Part shown: piece by piece, positions 51,042 through 60,156 of the stretch
Layout of the letters: each line of letters opens with the position of its first letter
Numbering within the stretch: the first letter of the stretch is position 1
NCBI RefSeq assembly: GCF_002964605.1
Contig: NZ_PQDH01000001.1
Location: forward strand, 682,001-746,000
Length of the DNA stretch: 64,000 bases
DNA from: Vallitalea okinawensis
Lineage (GTDB): Bacteria > Bacillota > Clostridia > Lachnospirales > PQDH01
Direction of reading: 5' to 3'
The notes under the pieces: generated by a model
The model's input: only the letters and a program-made list of their open reading frames with translations
Databases searched by the model: none
Told to the model about the DNA's origin: nothing
Position numbers and translations under genes: made by a program

Positions 51042-51235
51042 TTTGTGTCCTCCTAAAGTAGTTTTTTGTCGAAATACAATATAATATCCGCAAAAACATA
51101 ATAAAAAAGGGACCCAAAATTAAAATTTTCTAATGAAATTTTAAGGTTCTTAAAATTGATTCACTTGTATTAAAATGATATAATGGTAAAAAATAAAAAT
51201 AGACTCTATAGTTTAGATTAAAAAACGAGGATGGT

Positions 51236-52312
51236 ATGATGAAGAATCAAAATAAGCATTTTACAAGAAAGTCATTATTACGTTACCTAGGATTTACTCT
51301 ACTTTTTGTTACCATATCCATCTTTTCATTACAATTTCTACTCCACCAATTTAATGATATAACCTTTAGTGAGCTACATATTTTCTCAAAAAATGCTTTA
51401 GCTCAAATGCTAATTCTTTTATTTGCTTATGTTGTTATCGATGGCTTTCGTTTATATTTTATATTAAGGACTTTAAAGGAAAATATCGTTTTTCCTTATG
51501 TACTCATCCTAACCTTTATTAATTTTTTTATATGCAATATCACTCCCTTTACAATAGGCGGTGCATTTGCTATGATTTACTTCTTGAATAAACAAGGCCT
51601 TTCCATTGGCAAAGCTGCTGCTGTCACTTCACTTAAATCTTTTTTGGCATCTTCTTTTAATATGATGCTAATTCCTTTTGCGCTCTATATTGTTTTAACT
51701 GGCGTCAGTGGTGATGAATCTGTAAAAAAGGCAGCCTTATTTTTCCCTTTAGTTTTAATCGGCTATATTTTATTTATTGTCTTACTCTTTAAAGTACTTA
51801 AACATAAAGAAAAAATCAAATCACTGATTTATAAACTCTATAAATGGCTATATAGCAAGAAAATCATATCATCTAATACATTTTATAAATCCTATAAATC
51901 CATTACGAAACAAGTCGATAGCTTTGCTTCTACTTTTCGTGAATTTTTCGGAGGTTTACCACGCTATATACTTTTAAGTTTTATTTCAACTATCTTTTAT
52001 TATTTTGCACTTTATGCGTTCTCCGTGATCATGTCTAGTGATTTGGGCTTGGATATACCCGCTTTAGAAATTATGGCGAATCAAGCTGTGGCTACTTTCA
52101 TTATGTATTTTGGCGTCACTCCTGGCGGGTCTGGATTTGCTGAAGGTGGCTATGTTTACTTGTTCTCAAAAATTGTTGATTCAGAGATCATTTTAGCTGC
52201 TTTAACCTTCTATTGGCGCTTATTCACAGTCTATATTACATCTGCTATTGGTGGTGTCTTTTTCTTCATTGAAATTATACGACTTCATCAAAGAAAAAGA
52301 AAAAATGCTTGA
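51236..52312 (+). CDS. Lysylphosphatidylglycerol synthase TM region / flippase-like membrane protein
   Basis: The 358-aa protein has about eight transmembrane segments and the signatures NFFICNITPFTIGGAFAMIYFL and YFGVTPGGSGFAEGGYVYLF (about 300-320), as in the PF03706 (UPF0104) family, which includes the flippase part of MprF. No aminoacyl-transfer domain is attached, so the substrate is probably another lipid. GAGG is 5-8 nt from the ATG-ATG pair. The next promoter, of the SAM riboswitch, overlaps its stop codon. Confidence 0.8.
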   Translation: MMKNQNKHFTRKSLLRYLGFTLLFVTISIFSLQFLLHQFNDITFSELHIFSKNALAQMLILLFAYVVIDGFRLYFILRTLKENIVFPYVLILTFINFFICNITPFTIGGAFAMIYFLNKQGLSIGKAAAVTSLKSFLASSFNMMLIPFALYIVLTGVSGDESVKKAALFFPLVLIGYILFIVLLFKVLKHKEKIKSLIYKLYKWLYSKKIISSNTFYKSYKSITKQVDSFASTFREFFGGLPRYILLSFISTIFYYFALYAFSVIMSSDLGLDIPALEIMANQAVATFIMYFGVTPGGSGFAEGGYVYLFSKIVDSEIILAALTFYWRLFTVYITSAIGGVFFFIEIIRLHQRKRKNA

Positions 52313-52338
52313 CAATTATAATTAAATGATGCTATACT
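52309..52338 (+). promoter_or_regulatory. Promoter of the metNIQ operon
   Basis: TTGACA (52309-52314), 18 nt, TATACT (52333-52338), overlapping the stop codon of the upstream gene. Confidence 0.75.
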
Positions 52339-52382
52339 TCATATCAACCAAATCAATTATATAATTGATATTAAAAATTTAA

Positions 52383-52493
52383 TATCTCATCAAGAGAGGT
52401 GGAGGGACTGGCCCTATGATACCCAGCAACCGGCCTTAATGGCAAAGGTGCTAAATCCAGCTGCAATCATGCAGAGAGATGAGAGAGATGATA
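52383..52493 (+). ncRNA. SAM-I (S-box) riboswitch
   Basis: The conserved S-box core is present in order: CTCATCAAGAGAGGTGGAGG, GACTGGCCC, TATGATACCCAGCAACC, GGCAAAGGTGCTAA and the closing AGAGATGAGA. SAM binding favours the terminator at 52502-52530 and so switches off the methionine importer genes that follow. Confidence 0.95.
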
Positions 52494-52501
52494 TGCCTAT
52501 C

Positions 52502-52530
52502 AAACTCTTTCGTTTCGAAAGAGTTTTTTT
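52502..52530 (+). terminator. Riboswitch terminator
   Basis: An 11-bp stem (AAACTCTTTCG / CGAAAGAGTTT) with a 3-nt loop ends in seven T; it is the off-state hairpin of the S-box. Confidence 0.93.
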
Positions 52531-52581
52531 AGTGCATAAATCACTTTTTTTGGTTTGACTTTAGTAAGGAGGCTTGAACTA

Positions 52582-53589
52582 TTGATACGTATCAAAAATA
52601 TAAGCAAAGAATTTAATAATACCCAGCATACAGTAAGAGCACTTTCAGATGTCAACTTACATATTGAATCTGGTGACATCTATGGCATTATAGGATTAAG
52701 TGGTGCTGGTAAATCCACATTGGTGAGATGCATTAATCGATTGGAAGAACCTACTTCTGGTGAAATAATCATTAATGATGATAATATACTCAACTACTCG
52801 ATAACTCAACTCCGAGAATTACGCAAGCGCGTTGGTATGATTTTTCAACATTTTAATTTGTTGAGTATGCGTACTGTGGCAGATAACATAGCTTACCCCA
52901 TGGAAATTGCTAAGATTCCAAAAACAGAGCGTCAGCAACACATAGACAGATTATTAGAACTCGTGGAACTCAGTGATAAGAAGCATGCCTACCCTTCACA
53001 ATTAAGTGGTGGACAAAAACAAAGGGTCGGAATTGCTAGAGCTTTAGCCAATCAACCTGAGATACTATTATGTGATGAAGCTACCTCAGCATTAGACCCT
53101 AAAACTACCCGAGCAATCCTCAACTTATTAAAAAAAATTAATCATGAGTTAGGTCTTACCATCATTATCATCACTCATGAAATGGATGTTATTAAACAGA
53201 TTTGCAACAAGGTAGCGGTTATGGAGCAAGGGAAAGTTATTGAAGAAGGTGAAACTTCCACAGTCTTCACACATCCAAAGCATCCAACCACAAAAAGCTT
53301 TGTACATCATGTAACACATGAGATTCCAGAAAATTTTGTAAATTCTAACAATAATAATTTGCTTATTCGACTGAATTATAAGAGACAAATGACAGCAGAA
53401 CCAATCCTGTCTTATATGATTAAACACTTTAATGTTCATGCCAATATTCTTTTAGGTGGTATTGATCATCTTCAAAACATGGTTGTAGGCAATATGATTA
53501 TTGAACTAATAGGTAAAGAAACTGATCAAGGAAAAGCATTAAACTATCTTAAAGAAAAAGGTGTAGAATACGAGGTGATAACATCATGA
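52582..53589 (+). CDS. metN: Methionine ABC transporter ATP-binding protein MetN
   Basis: The 335-aa ATPase has Walker A GLSGAGKST (about 39-47), Q-loop, signature LSGGQKQRVGIARAL (about 140), Walker B ILLCDEATSALDP and the H-loop ITHEMD. A C-terminal NIL regulatory domain (about 245-335) senses methionine. I start at a TTG 9 nt behind AAGGAGG; the upstream in-frame TTG is within the leader. It overlaps metI by 4 bp. The SAM riboswitch in front confirms the methionine link. Confidence 0.93.
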   Translation: MIRIKNISKEFNNTQHTVRALSDVNLHIESGDIYGIIGLSGAGKSTLVRCINRLEEPTSGEIIINDDNILNYSITQLRELRKRVGMIFQHFNLLSMRTVADNIAYPMEIAKIPKTERQQHIDRLLELVELSDKKHAYPSQLSGGQKQRVGIARALANQPEILLCDEATSALDPKTTRAILNLLKKINHELGLTIIIITHEMDVIKQICNKVAVMEQGKVIEEGETSTVFTHPKHPTTKSFVHHVTHEIPENFVNSNNNNLLIRLNYKRQMTAEPILSYMIKHFNVHANILLGGIDHLQNMVVGNMIIELIGKETDQGKALNYLKEKGVEYEVITS

Positions 53590-54251
53590 GTATAGAAAAG
53601 ATCCAACAGATGCTACAGATACTCCCTATTGAGATATGGAACACTATCTACATGGTTTTTCTTTCAACTTTGATAGCTTCTTTAATTGGATTACCTTTAG
53701 GTACATTATTAGTTATCACTGATGGTAAAGGTATCAAACCATTACCCCTTTTCAATAAAGTTCTGAGTACCATCGTAAACATAGGGCGCTCTTTCCCTTT
53801 TGCTATATTGATGGTAGCACTGATTCCTTTTACCCGATTCATTGTTGGAACATCCATAGGTACTACAGCAACCATTGTACCTTTATCCATTGCTGCTGCC
53901 CCCTTTGTTGCAAGGGTTATTGAGAACGCAATGAAAGAAATTGATCATGGTATTATTGAGGCTGCCCAATCCATGGGATCTACTACATGGGAGATTATTT
54001 ATAAGGTATTACTTCCTGAATCTATTCCTTCCATCGTTTCAGGGATTACTCTAACCATGGTTTATCTTGTTGGCTATAGTGCCATGGCTGGATTACTTGG
54101 TGGTGGAGGATTAGGAAAGGTCGCAATCCAATATGGTTATCAGCGCTATGACAGTACACTCATGATAGTTACTGTTATACTCATTATTTTTCTTGTTCAG
54201 TTTATACAATGGGCAGGTAATAGAATCGCTTCAAAACTAAATAAAAGATAA
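53586..54251 (+). CDS. metI: Methionine ABC transporter permease MetI
   Basis: The 221-aa protein has five hydrophobic helices and the EAA loop IIEAAQSMGSTTWEIIYKVLLPESIP (about 128-152), as in MetI. It dimerises to form the membrane pore for methionine. The start codon overlaps the metN stop (ATGA), so the two are translated together. Confidence 0.93.
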   Translation: MSIEKIQQMLQILPIEIWNTIYMVFLSTLIASLIGLPLGTLLVITDGKGIKPLPLFNKVLSTIVNIGRSFPFAILMVALIPFTRFIVGTSIGTTATIVPLSIAAAPFVARVIENAMKEIDHGIIEAAQSMGSTTWEIIYKVLLPESIPSIVSGITLTMVYLVGYSAMAGLLGGGGLGKVAIQYGYQRYDSTLMIVTVILIIFLVQFIQWAGNRIASKLNKR

Positions 54252-54271
54252 AGAAAATGGAGGATATAGAT

Positions 54272-55066
54272 ATGAGAAAAAAAGGTTTACTATTAGGATT
54301 AATTTTAACTTTAGCCATTAGTGTTTTAGCTGGTTGTGGAAAAGATGATAATACATTGAAGGTAGCTGCAACTTCTGTACCCCACGCTGAAATCTTAGAA
54401 TTCATTAAAGAAGACCTAAGTAAAGAAGGTATTGACTTGGAAATAGTTGTTGTTGAAGACTATAATATCCCTAATCGTGCATTAGCTGATAAAGAAGTGG
54501 ATGCTAACTTCTTTCAACATTTCCCTTACCTTGAAGCTCAAATAGCTGATTTTGGTTATGAGATTAATGCATTAACTAAGGTCCATATTGAACCAATGGG
54601 TTTATACAGCAAGAATTTCTCTTCTCTTGAGGACATACCAAAAGGTGCAACAATTGCAGTACCTAATGATCCATCAAACGAAGCAAGGGCACTGGCTTTA
54701 CTTCACAACAATGGGGTAATTTCTTTAGATGATCCTGCTAACAGTCGTGCTACAGTACTTAATATTGTTGATAACCCTAAAAACATAACTTTTGAAGAAG
54801 TAGATGCCGCTTTATTACCTAGGACTTTAGATGATGTAGATGGAGCTGTTATTAATACAAACTTCGCTTTACAAGCTGACCTTGTTCCTATTGAGGATGC
54901 CATAATTATAGAAGGCGAGGAATCTCCTTATGTGAACATCTTAACCATTCGTAATGGTGAAGATGACCGTGAAGATTTACAGGCATTATCTGATGCTTTG
55001 ACTTCTGAGAGTGTAAAAGAGTTTATTCTTGAGAAATATGAAGGGGCGGTAGTACCTGTTAATTAG
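54272..55066 (+). CDS. metQ: Methionine-binding lipoprotein MetQ
   Basis: The 264-aa lipoprotein has a signal ending LAGC and the MetQ/NlpA fold (VAATSVPHAEILEFIKEDL; NFFQHFPYLEAQIADFG; VHIEPMGLYSKNF; AVPNDPSNEARALALL). It delivers methionine to MetNI. I start at 54272, 7 nt behind GGAGG; the earlier ATG contains that SD. It is the last gene of the operon; a structured element and a terminator follow. Confidence 0.93.
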   Translation: MRKKGLLLGLILTLAISVLAGCGKDDNTLKVAATSVPHAEILEFIKEDLSKEGIDLEIVVVEDYNIPNRALADKEVDANFFQHFPYLEAQIADFGYEINALTKVHIEPMGLYSKNFSSLEDIPKGATIAVPNDPSNEARALALLHNNGVISLDDPANSRATVLNIVDNPKNITFEEVDAALLPRTLDDVDGAVINTNFALQADLVPIEDAIIIEGEESPYVNILTIRNGEDDREDLQALSDALTSESVKEFILEKYEGAVVPVN

Positions 55067-55084
55067 GAGCTTCATAATAGAGTC

Positions 55085-55189
55085 AAGGATGAATGGAGTA
55101 CTATTGCGCTGGTTGGAAAGACGTCCATGTCTTAGACAGCCAGACTCGCCCTCCATGGCTCGTTGCTCCATAGAACTCCATCCATCCTT
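55085..55189. repeat. Structured GC-richer intergenic element after metQ
   Basis: Inverted ends AAGGATGAATGGAGT and ACTCCATCCATCCTT (14 of 15 paired) enclose about 75 nt with inner hairpins such as AAGAC/GTCTT around GTCCAT. It is less AT-rich than its surroundings and has no open frame. It may be a structured RNA, or a palindromic repeat element. Confidence 0.5.
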
Positions 55190-55231
55190 TCTGTAACGCT
55201 ATTCATATATATTACTTATAGAGTTTAGCAT

Positions 55232-55268
55232 AAAAGGTAGTCCCCCATTTTGGAGCACTACCTTTTTT
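55232..55268. terminator. Terminator between metQ and sfsA
   Basis: A 10-bp stem (AAAAGGTAGT / ACTACCTTTT) ends in a T run on the plus strand and serves both convergent genes. Confidence 0.85.
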
Positions 55269-55294
55269 ATAAGTCATATAATGACTTGGATAAC

Positions 55295-55987
55295 TTATTT
55301 AAAAACTACTGGTACTTCTTCATTGAACTCTATGGAATCTTTGGTTACTATGCAATCATAGGCTAGAATGCGGACACCGGCTTTATGAGCACGTTTTAAA
55401 GCTTTTGAAAAATCTGGGTCCATTTTTTTATTAGGTGTGAAGTAGTCCACATCTTTCATTTGAACGAGAAAGATGATTGAACCTTCATAGCCTGCCTTGA
55501 CAGCATCAATCATTTCTAGAACATGCTTGGTTCCTCTCTCAGTTGGTGCATCGGGGAATGTTATCATACCATCAATCTCTAGTGTAGCACCTTTAACTTC
55601 GATAAACCCTTTACTTTTTTCTGTTTCATAGTATAGGTCAAATCGGGATTTACCATAGGTTACTTCTCGTTTAACAAAGGTTGTTTGATCAATTCCTTTA
55701 ATTTTATTATCTTTAACAGCATTTTCAATGATTGCGTTAGGAATCTGTGAATCAATATTTATGAGTCGCTCTCCTTTATAAGCACTAATCAATGAGTATT
55801 TTGTTTTACGATTAGGATTGCTTGCTTGTTCTAAATATACTTTAACGCCTTCTACAAGAATTTCACGACATCGTCCAGTATTTTTAACATGTACTACTTC
55901 TTCTTTCCCATCAATCAGAACATGCGCTATAAAACGGTTAGGTCGTTCTAAAAAGGTTGCTTCTATGATGTCATTTTTGTATTGCAT
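55295..55987 (-). CDS. sfsA: Sugar fermentation stimulation protein homologue SfsA
   Basis: The 230-aa protein matches SfsA: ATFLERPNRFIAHVLIDG at the start, HVKNTGRCREILVEGVKVYLEQ, the nuclease-like FIEVKGATLEIDGMITFPDAPTERG (acidic EVK) and MDPDFSKALKRAHKAGVRILAYD. SfsA has a DNA-binding and nuclease-like fold; its function is not settled. The ATG at 55987 lies behind GGAG and follows the dehydrogenase stop by 1 bp, so the two are coupled. Confidence 0.9.
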   Translation of the reverse strand: MQYKNDIIEATFLERPNRFIAHVLIDGKEEVVHVKNTGRCREILVEGVKVYLEQASNPNRKTKYSLISAYKGERLINIDSQIPNAIIENAVKDNKIKGIDQTTFVKREVTYGKSRFDLYYETEKSKGFIEVKGATLEIDGMITFPDAPTERGTKHVLEMIDAVKAGYEGSIIFLVQMKDVDYFTPNKKMDPDFSKALKRAHKAGVRILAYDCIVTKDSIEFNEEVPVVFK

Positions 55988-55988
55988 A

Positions 55989-56948
55989 CTATAACTCCAC
56001 TCTATTACGAATTTCACCTTTTGTGAAAGCTACGATGTTTTCATATACTTCTCTTACCACAGTTTGTCTTGCTTCTAGACTAGCCCATGCTATATGAGGT
56101 GTAACAAATAACTTATTACTGTCTTTTACCATAAGAAGTGGGTTATCCGCATTAATGGGTTCATGTTCAAGAACATCTAATCCCGCTGCAGCAATCAAGT
56201 CTTCATTAAGGGCTTTAACAAGATCAGCTTCGTTGACAATAGTTCCTCGGCCCAAATTTAGAAGTATAGCGTTTCTCTTCATTCTATCAAGCTCAGTATA
56301 AGTAATTAAATTCTTTGTTTTATCGTTTAATGGTGAATGGATTGATATAATATCTGACTCAGCTAAAAGTTCTTCTAGCTCAACACGTTTATATTGATCA
56401 TTGTTATTTTGACCAGATGTTGAATAATAAATGATATTTGCACCAAATAGCTTAGCGATTTCTGCAACTCTACGGCCTATGGCACCTAGTCCAATAATTC
56501 CCCAAGTCTTATCTTTAACTTGCCAAAACTTTTTATCAAAATGGGTAAAGATTTCATCATCAACATATTTGCCTGACTTTACATATTGATCATAATAAGG
56601 AAGATGTTCTAATAAGTAAAAGAGCAATGCGAATGTATGCTGAGCAACACTATCCGTTGAGTAACCCGCCACATTAGCAACACCAATTTTATTTGCTTTA
56701 CAATAAGTAGAATCAATATTATTGGTTCCAGTAGCTGTTACGCAAATCAATTTAATAGTAGGTGCTTTGGATAAATTTTCTTCACCTAACACAACTTTAT
56801 TTGTAATAATAACATCCATACCTGTAATGCGATCTAAAACTTGTTCTGGACGAGTAAAATCATAAATTTTAACTTCTCCCAATTGCTCATATATGGTTAA
56901 ATCAAGGTCATTTCCTAAGGTTTTTGCATCTAAAATTGCTATTTTCAA
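55989..56948 (-). CDS. D-2-hydroxyacid dehydrogenase (NAD-binding)
   Basis: The 319-aa oxidoreductase has the Rossmann motif GLGAIGRRVAEIAKLFG (about 152-168), the family signature NAILLNLGRGTIVNEADL and a catalytic triad of Arg (ISIHSPL..), Glu (LDVLEHEP) and His (VTPHIAW). It resembles glycerate/lactate-type dehydrogenases, but the substrate cannot be told. It follows an MFS gene by 26 bp and overlaps the sfsA leader, suggesting an MFS-dehydrogenase-sfsA operon. Confidence 0.88.
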   Translation of the reverse strand: MKIAILDAKTLGNDLDLTIYEQLGEVKIYDFTRPEQVLDRITGMDVIITNKVVLGEENLSKAPTIKLICVTATGTNNIDSTYCKANKIGVANVAGYSTDSVAQHTFALLFYLLEHLPYYDQYVKSGKYVDDEIFTHFDKKFWQVKDKTWGIIGLGAIGRRVAEIAKLFGANIIYYSTSGQNNNDQYKRVELEELLAESDIISIHSPLNDKTKNLITYTELDRMKRNAILLNLGRGTIVNEADLVKALNEDLIAAAGLDVLEHEPINADNPLLMVKDSNKLFVTPHIAWASLEARQTVVREVYENIVAFTKGEIRNRVEL

Positions 56949-56974
56949 TGTGTATTCCTCCTCAAAAAGTACTT

Positions 56975-58150
56975 TTATGTGGTCTTCTTAACCCCAAGTT
57001 GTTTATGACTTAATAATACCATGATTACAGCAATAAATCCAATGATTCCTGTAACAACGAAACCTGTAAAAAGTCCATAACTATCACTTACAAACCCTAG
57101 AACCATAGGACCAAAAACAATACCTGCACTATAGGCAGCCTGATACAATCCCATAGCTGTAGCGCGTTTATCGTCAGGAAAATGTTTAATACTTAAACCC
57201 ATCAGAAGTGGAAATACCATCCCTTTACCAGCTCCTGCAATGAACTGCACCAAATAGAGCATACCCAAATTTGGTACTAAAGGGATGATAAAGCAAGTGA
57301 TCGCACTAATGAAAAAACCAATAATTAGTGTATTCCTTTCTCCGAACCACTTGATCAATAGAGTTCCAGAAAAAGGACTGATAAGTGCTGCTGGCAGTAT
57401 AGCTAAGAAGGCTAATATCCCAAGTTGCAGGCTGTTTGCGGCGAAATTAGTTGTAGCGATAATTGGTGTGAATCCATAAACCGTTGCAAATGAAATAAAC
57501 TGAGAAATAACTGCAAGCAATGAATAGAAGATGAGTAATTTATCTTTACTAATTTCTCTAATCTCCTTTACATTGATGGGATCAGGTGATAGTTCATCGT
57601 TATCTTTAATGAAAAAACTGAATATGAGTCCAATTAGTGCACCTACAGAACTTAAGATAAATAAATAAGGTGTACCAAATGAGAATGCTATGATTCCACC
57701 TAAGAGCATTGCAGACATACGTCCTAAATAGTTAAATCCATTGAGAATTCCCATGGCTTTAGGTGATTCATGAGCATCATAATAACTTGTAAACAAAACC
57801 GTATAAGCTACCCATGTAGAACCAGTAATTCCTGCCAATAAACGCCCTATTAAAAGTGTGTATACATTAGGATAAAAAAATGGAATAAGAGCACTTAATA
57901 CTCCTACTAATAGTCCGAAATTTATAAATATCTTTCTTTTATTGATACGATCAGTAATGATCCCTTGGGGTAACCTTAAAAGAATCTGTGTTATACCGAA
58001 TGCTCCAGTAATCATACCAGCCATTCGATGTGTCGCACCTAAAGATTCAGCATAAGGTGTTAATTCTGATGTGTAAGCGTATAAGGAAAACCAAAAAAAT
58101 ATGGTCATCATATAAAACAAGATGATCTGTTTTCTTCTCAATTTATGCAT
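56975..58150 (-). CDS. MFS transporter
   Basis: The 391-aa protein has 12 predicted helices and MFS motif A as GIITDRINKRKIF (about 62-74); the second half has LLIKWFGERNTLI. The function may be export of a metabolite or drug; nothing decides. I start at 58150, since the longer frame would run into the terminator at 58182-58203. It is the first gene of the likely operon with the dehydrogenase and sfsA. Confidence 0.82.
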   Translation of the reverse strand: MHKLRRKQIILFYMMTIFFWFSLYAYTSELTPYAESLGATHRMAGMITGAFGITQILLRLPQGIITDRINKRKIFINFGLLVGVLSALIPFFYPNVYTLLIGRLLAGITGSTWVAYTVLFTSYYDAHESPKAMGILNGFNYLGRMSAMLLGGIIAFSFGTPYLFILSSVGALIGLIFSFFIKDNDELSPDPINVKEIREISKDKLLIFYSLLAVISQFISFATVYGFTPIIATTNFAANSLQLGILAFLAILPAALISPFSGTLLIKWFGERNTLIIGFFISAITCFIIPLVPNLGMLYLVQFIAGAGKGMVFPLLMGLSIKHFPDDKRATAMGLYQAAYSAGIVFGPMVLGFVSDSYGLFTGFVVTGIIGFIAVIMVLLSHKQLGVKKTT

Positions 58151-58181
58151 AGTATCACTCTTTCTGCTAGTAGAAAAATCC

Positions 58182-58203
58182 AAAAAAAGCGACATAGCCG
58201 CTT
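58182..58203 (-). terminator. Rho-independent terminator after the GGDEF gene
   Basis: The stem AAGCG/CGCTT is followed by seven T on the minus strand, 20 bp beyond the GGDEF stop. Confidence 0.7.
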
Positions 58204-58222
58204 CATATTTCTATATTGTCGA

Positions 58223-59995
58223 CTATATCGCCTCATAACATATTTTATTTTTTCCTAATTTCTTAGCTTTATACAACTGAACATCTGCCTCTTTTATAAG
58301 TACTTCTGTTGTCTGATCTTTATAGATGGATATGCCACCACTCATGGTTACTTTGAAATCATTACCATCCATGTCTTCAAAAATAATTTCAGCTAACTCT
58401 TGTCTAATACTATCCACTTCCTTATAAAATTCATTAGAAGACATGTTAACTGCAATACCAATGAATTCTTCACCGCCATATCGTCCAAAAGTTAATCGCT
58501 TCTTATCACTAATCATGTGATTACGCATGATATCACTAATCCTTAATAAAACTGAATCTCCTGCTAAGTGTCCATATTGATCATTAATTTTCTTGAAATT
58601 ATCAAGATCCCCCATAAAGATGTGTATAGAATCATAATGGTCATGCTGACTAACAATCTCATCGATGATATTAAAAATATGTAGATGATTATAGAGCTCA
58701 GTTAATGGATCTTTTTTAACTAAGTCTTCTAATACTCGCGTTCGTTCAGTAATCTTTTTATCCAGAATCTCATTAAATTTTTGAACCTCATTGAGCATAC
58801 GCTGATTTTCTACTAAAACCATGTTGGCTTCTTTAAATTTCTTATAAAATTGGAAAGCAAAATACAATGTCTGTATGAGTATTCCAATGGCTAATCCAAA
58901 TAATACTAGACTTGACGTTGTTATCAAATAGTCATTATCTAATATGATTATAGCGCTTACTGCTGAAACATAGGTGCTAATTAATAAAAACTTGGATTCT
59001 ACATGAGGTGAAAACCATAACGGAAAACTCTTGACAAAAATATAAAACAATATGGTATATACCAAGTAATCGATACCTCGTATAAAGGTATTATACTGAT
59101 TCCCATGTAAAAATAATATGACTACTGAGCTTAAAATGAGTATAATTATAGCTAACTTATATATCCCTTGTCTGATGTATATCCCCTCATCTTTAAGTGC
59201 ACGTTTTACAAACATAATATAGAAAATAATAGCTAGTAAATATGAGATGTTTTTTAAAAATAAAAACAGTTCAACGGATATATCATGAATTCCTTTGGTT
59301 ACACTCAAACCACAAAAAGCTAAAATGATAGATACCATAATGGTAAATAGAGCATAGGTTAAAATAACCTTATTTCTATCTGTAAAGAAATACAAAGCAA
59401 ATAAGTATATACCAAGAATTAAAGTTATCACGCAGATCGTTAATTGTATTTGATTATAAGAGTCATATGTCCTAGCAATTTTATCATACATTCCTACTAC
59501 CATATTTCCTTTTAATCCACCATAGGAGGTATCATTTTGCCAAACCTGTATAACCACATCAATTCGTGGATAATTAGGAAGGTAGTGTATCCAAGGAAGA
59601 GAATGATCCTTTCGAATACGTGTCCCATTTAAATAAACTTTCATATTTGGATTTGCTTCATTCATCAGAAAGCCTAGTTCGGGACAATAAGGTGACTCAA
59701 TTGTAAGTCGATAAGTTGCAAACTCTACATTTACTCCCATTTTATGCGGTAAAGAAACATTATGTTTTCCATCAAAACTTTTAAAATTCAAATCACTTGC
59801 ATCGATTATTTGATTGGGATAGTACTCCCATAATCCATCTAATAGATAGAGCTCATCTTTTTCTGTAATCATTCCAAAATTATTTTGGTAATCTGCTAAC
59901 GAATTTAAAACCATTGCTTTCGAGTTAAATAACCAGATTATGATACATATTAAGAGAAGTACAAAAAAGGTGAGCACTTTTTTCATTTTAGCCAA
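58223..59995 (-). CDS. Diguanylate cyclase with 7TM-DISM sensor
   Basis: The 590-aa protein has an N-terminal helix, an extracellular jelly-roll-like domain (about 40-180; LSLADY..WEYYPNQ), seven transmembrane segments (about 185-385), a coiled linker and a GGDEF domain with DPLTELYN and the intact active site GGEEF (507-511). No RxxD inhibitory site precedes it, so product inhibition may be absent. It should make c-di-GMP in response to an external ligand. The start is TTG, 7 nt behind GGGGGAG. Confidence 0.87.
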   Translation of the reverse strand: MAKMKKVLTFFVLLLICIIIWLFNSKAMVLNSLADYQNNFGMITEKDELYLLDGLWEYYPNQIIDASDLNFKSFDGKHNVSLPHKMGVNVEFATYRLTIESPYCPELGFLMNEANPNMKVYLNGTRIRKDHSLPWIHYLPNYPRIDVVIQVWQNDTSYGGLKGNMVVGMYDKIARTYDSYNQIQLTICVITLILGIYLFALYFFTDRNKVILTYALFTIMVSIILAFCGLSVTKGIHDISVELFLFLKNISYLLAIIFYIMFVKRALKDEGIYIRQGIYKLAIIILILSSVVILFLHGNQYNTFIRGIDYLVYTILFYIFVKSFPLWFSPHVESKFLLISTYVSAVSAIIILDNDYLITTSSLVLFGLAIGILIQTLYFAFQFYKKFKEANMVLVENQRMLNEVQKFNEILDKKITERTRVLEDLVKKDPLTELYNHLHIFNIIDEIVSQHDHYDSIHIFMGDLDNFKKINDQYGHLAGDSVLLRISDIMRNHMISDKKRLTFGRYGGEEFIGIAVNMSSNEFYKEVDSIRQELAEIIFEDMDGNDFKVTMSGGISIYKDQTTEVLIKEADVQLYKAKKLGKNKICYEAI

Positions 59996-60156
59996 TACTT
60001 ACTCCCCCATATACTATAATTTGCTACTCTATTCTTCTATTTTATCATAAAATATGGGTATTCGTATATATTTAACAATAAAATAGTTTGATAATCCTAC
60101 TCTTAATCATTGCTGATATCCTGCAGAATTATCAAACTTTATGGTTTGCTTACTCT

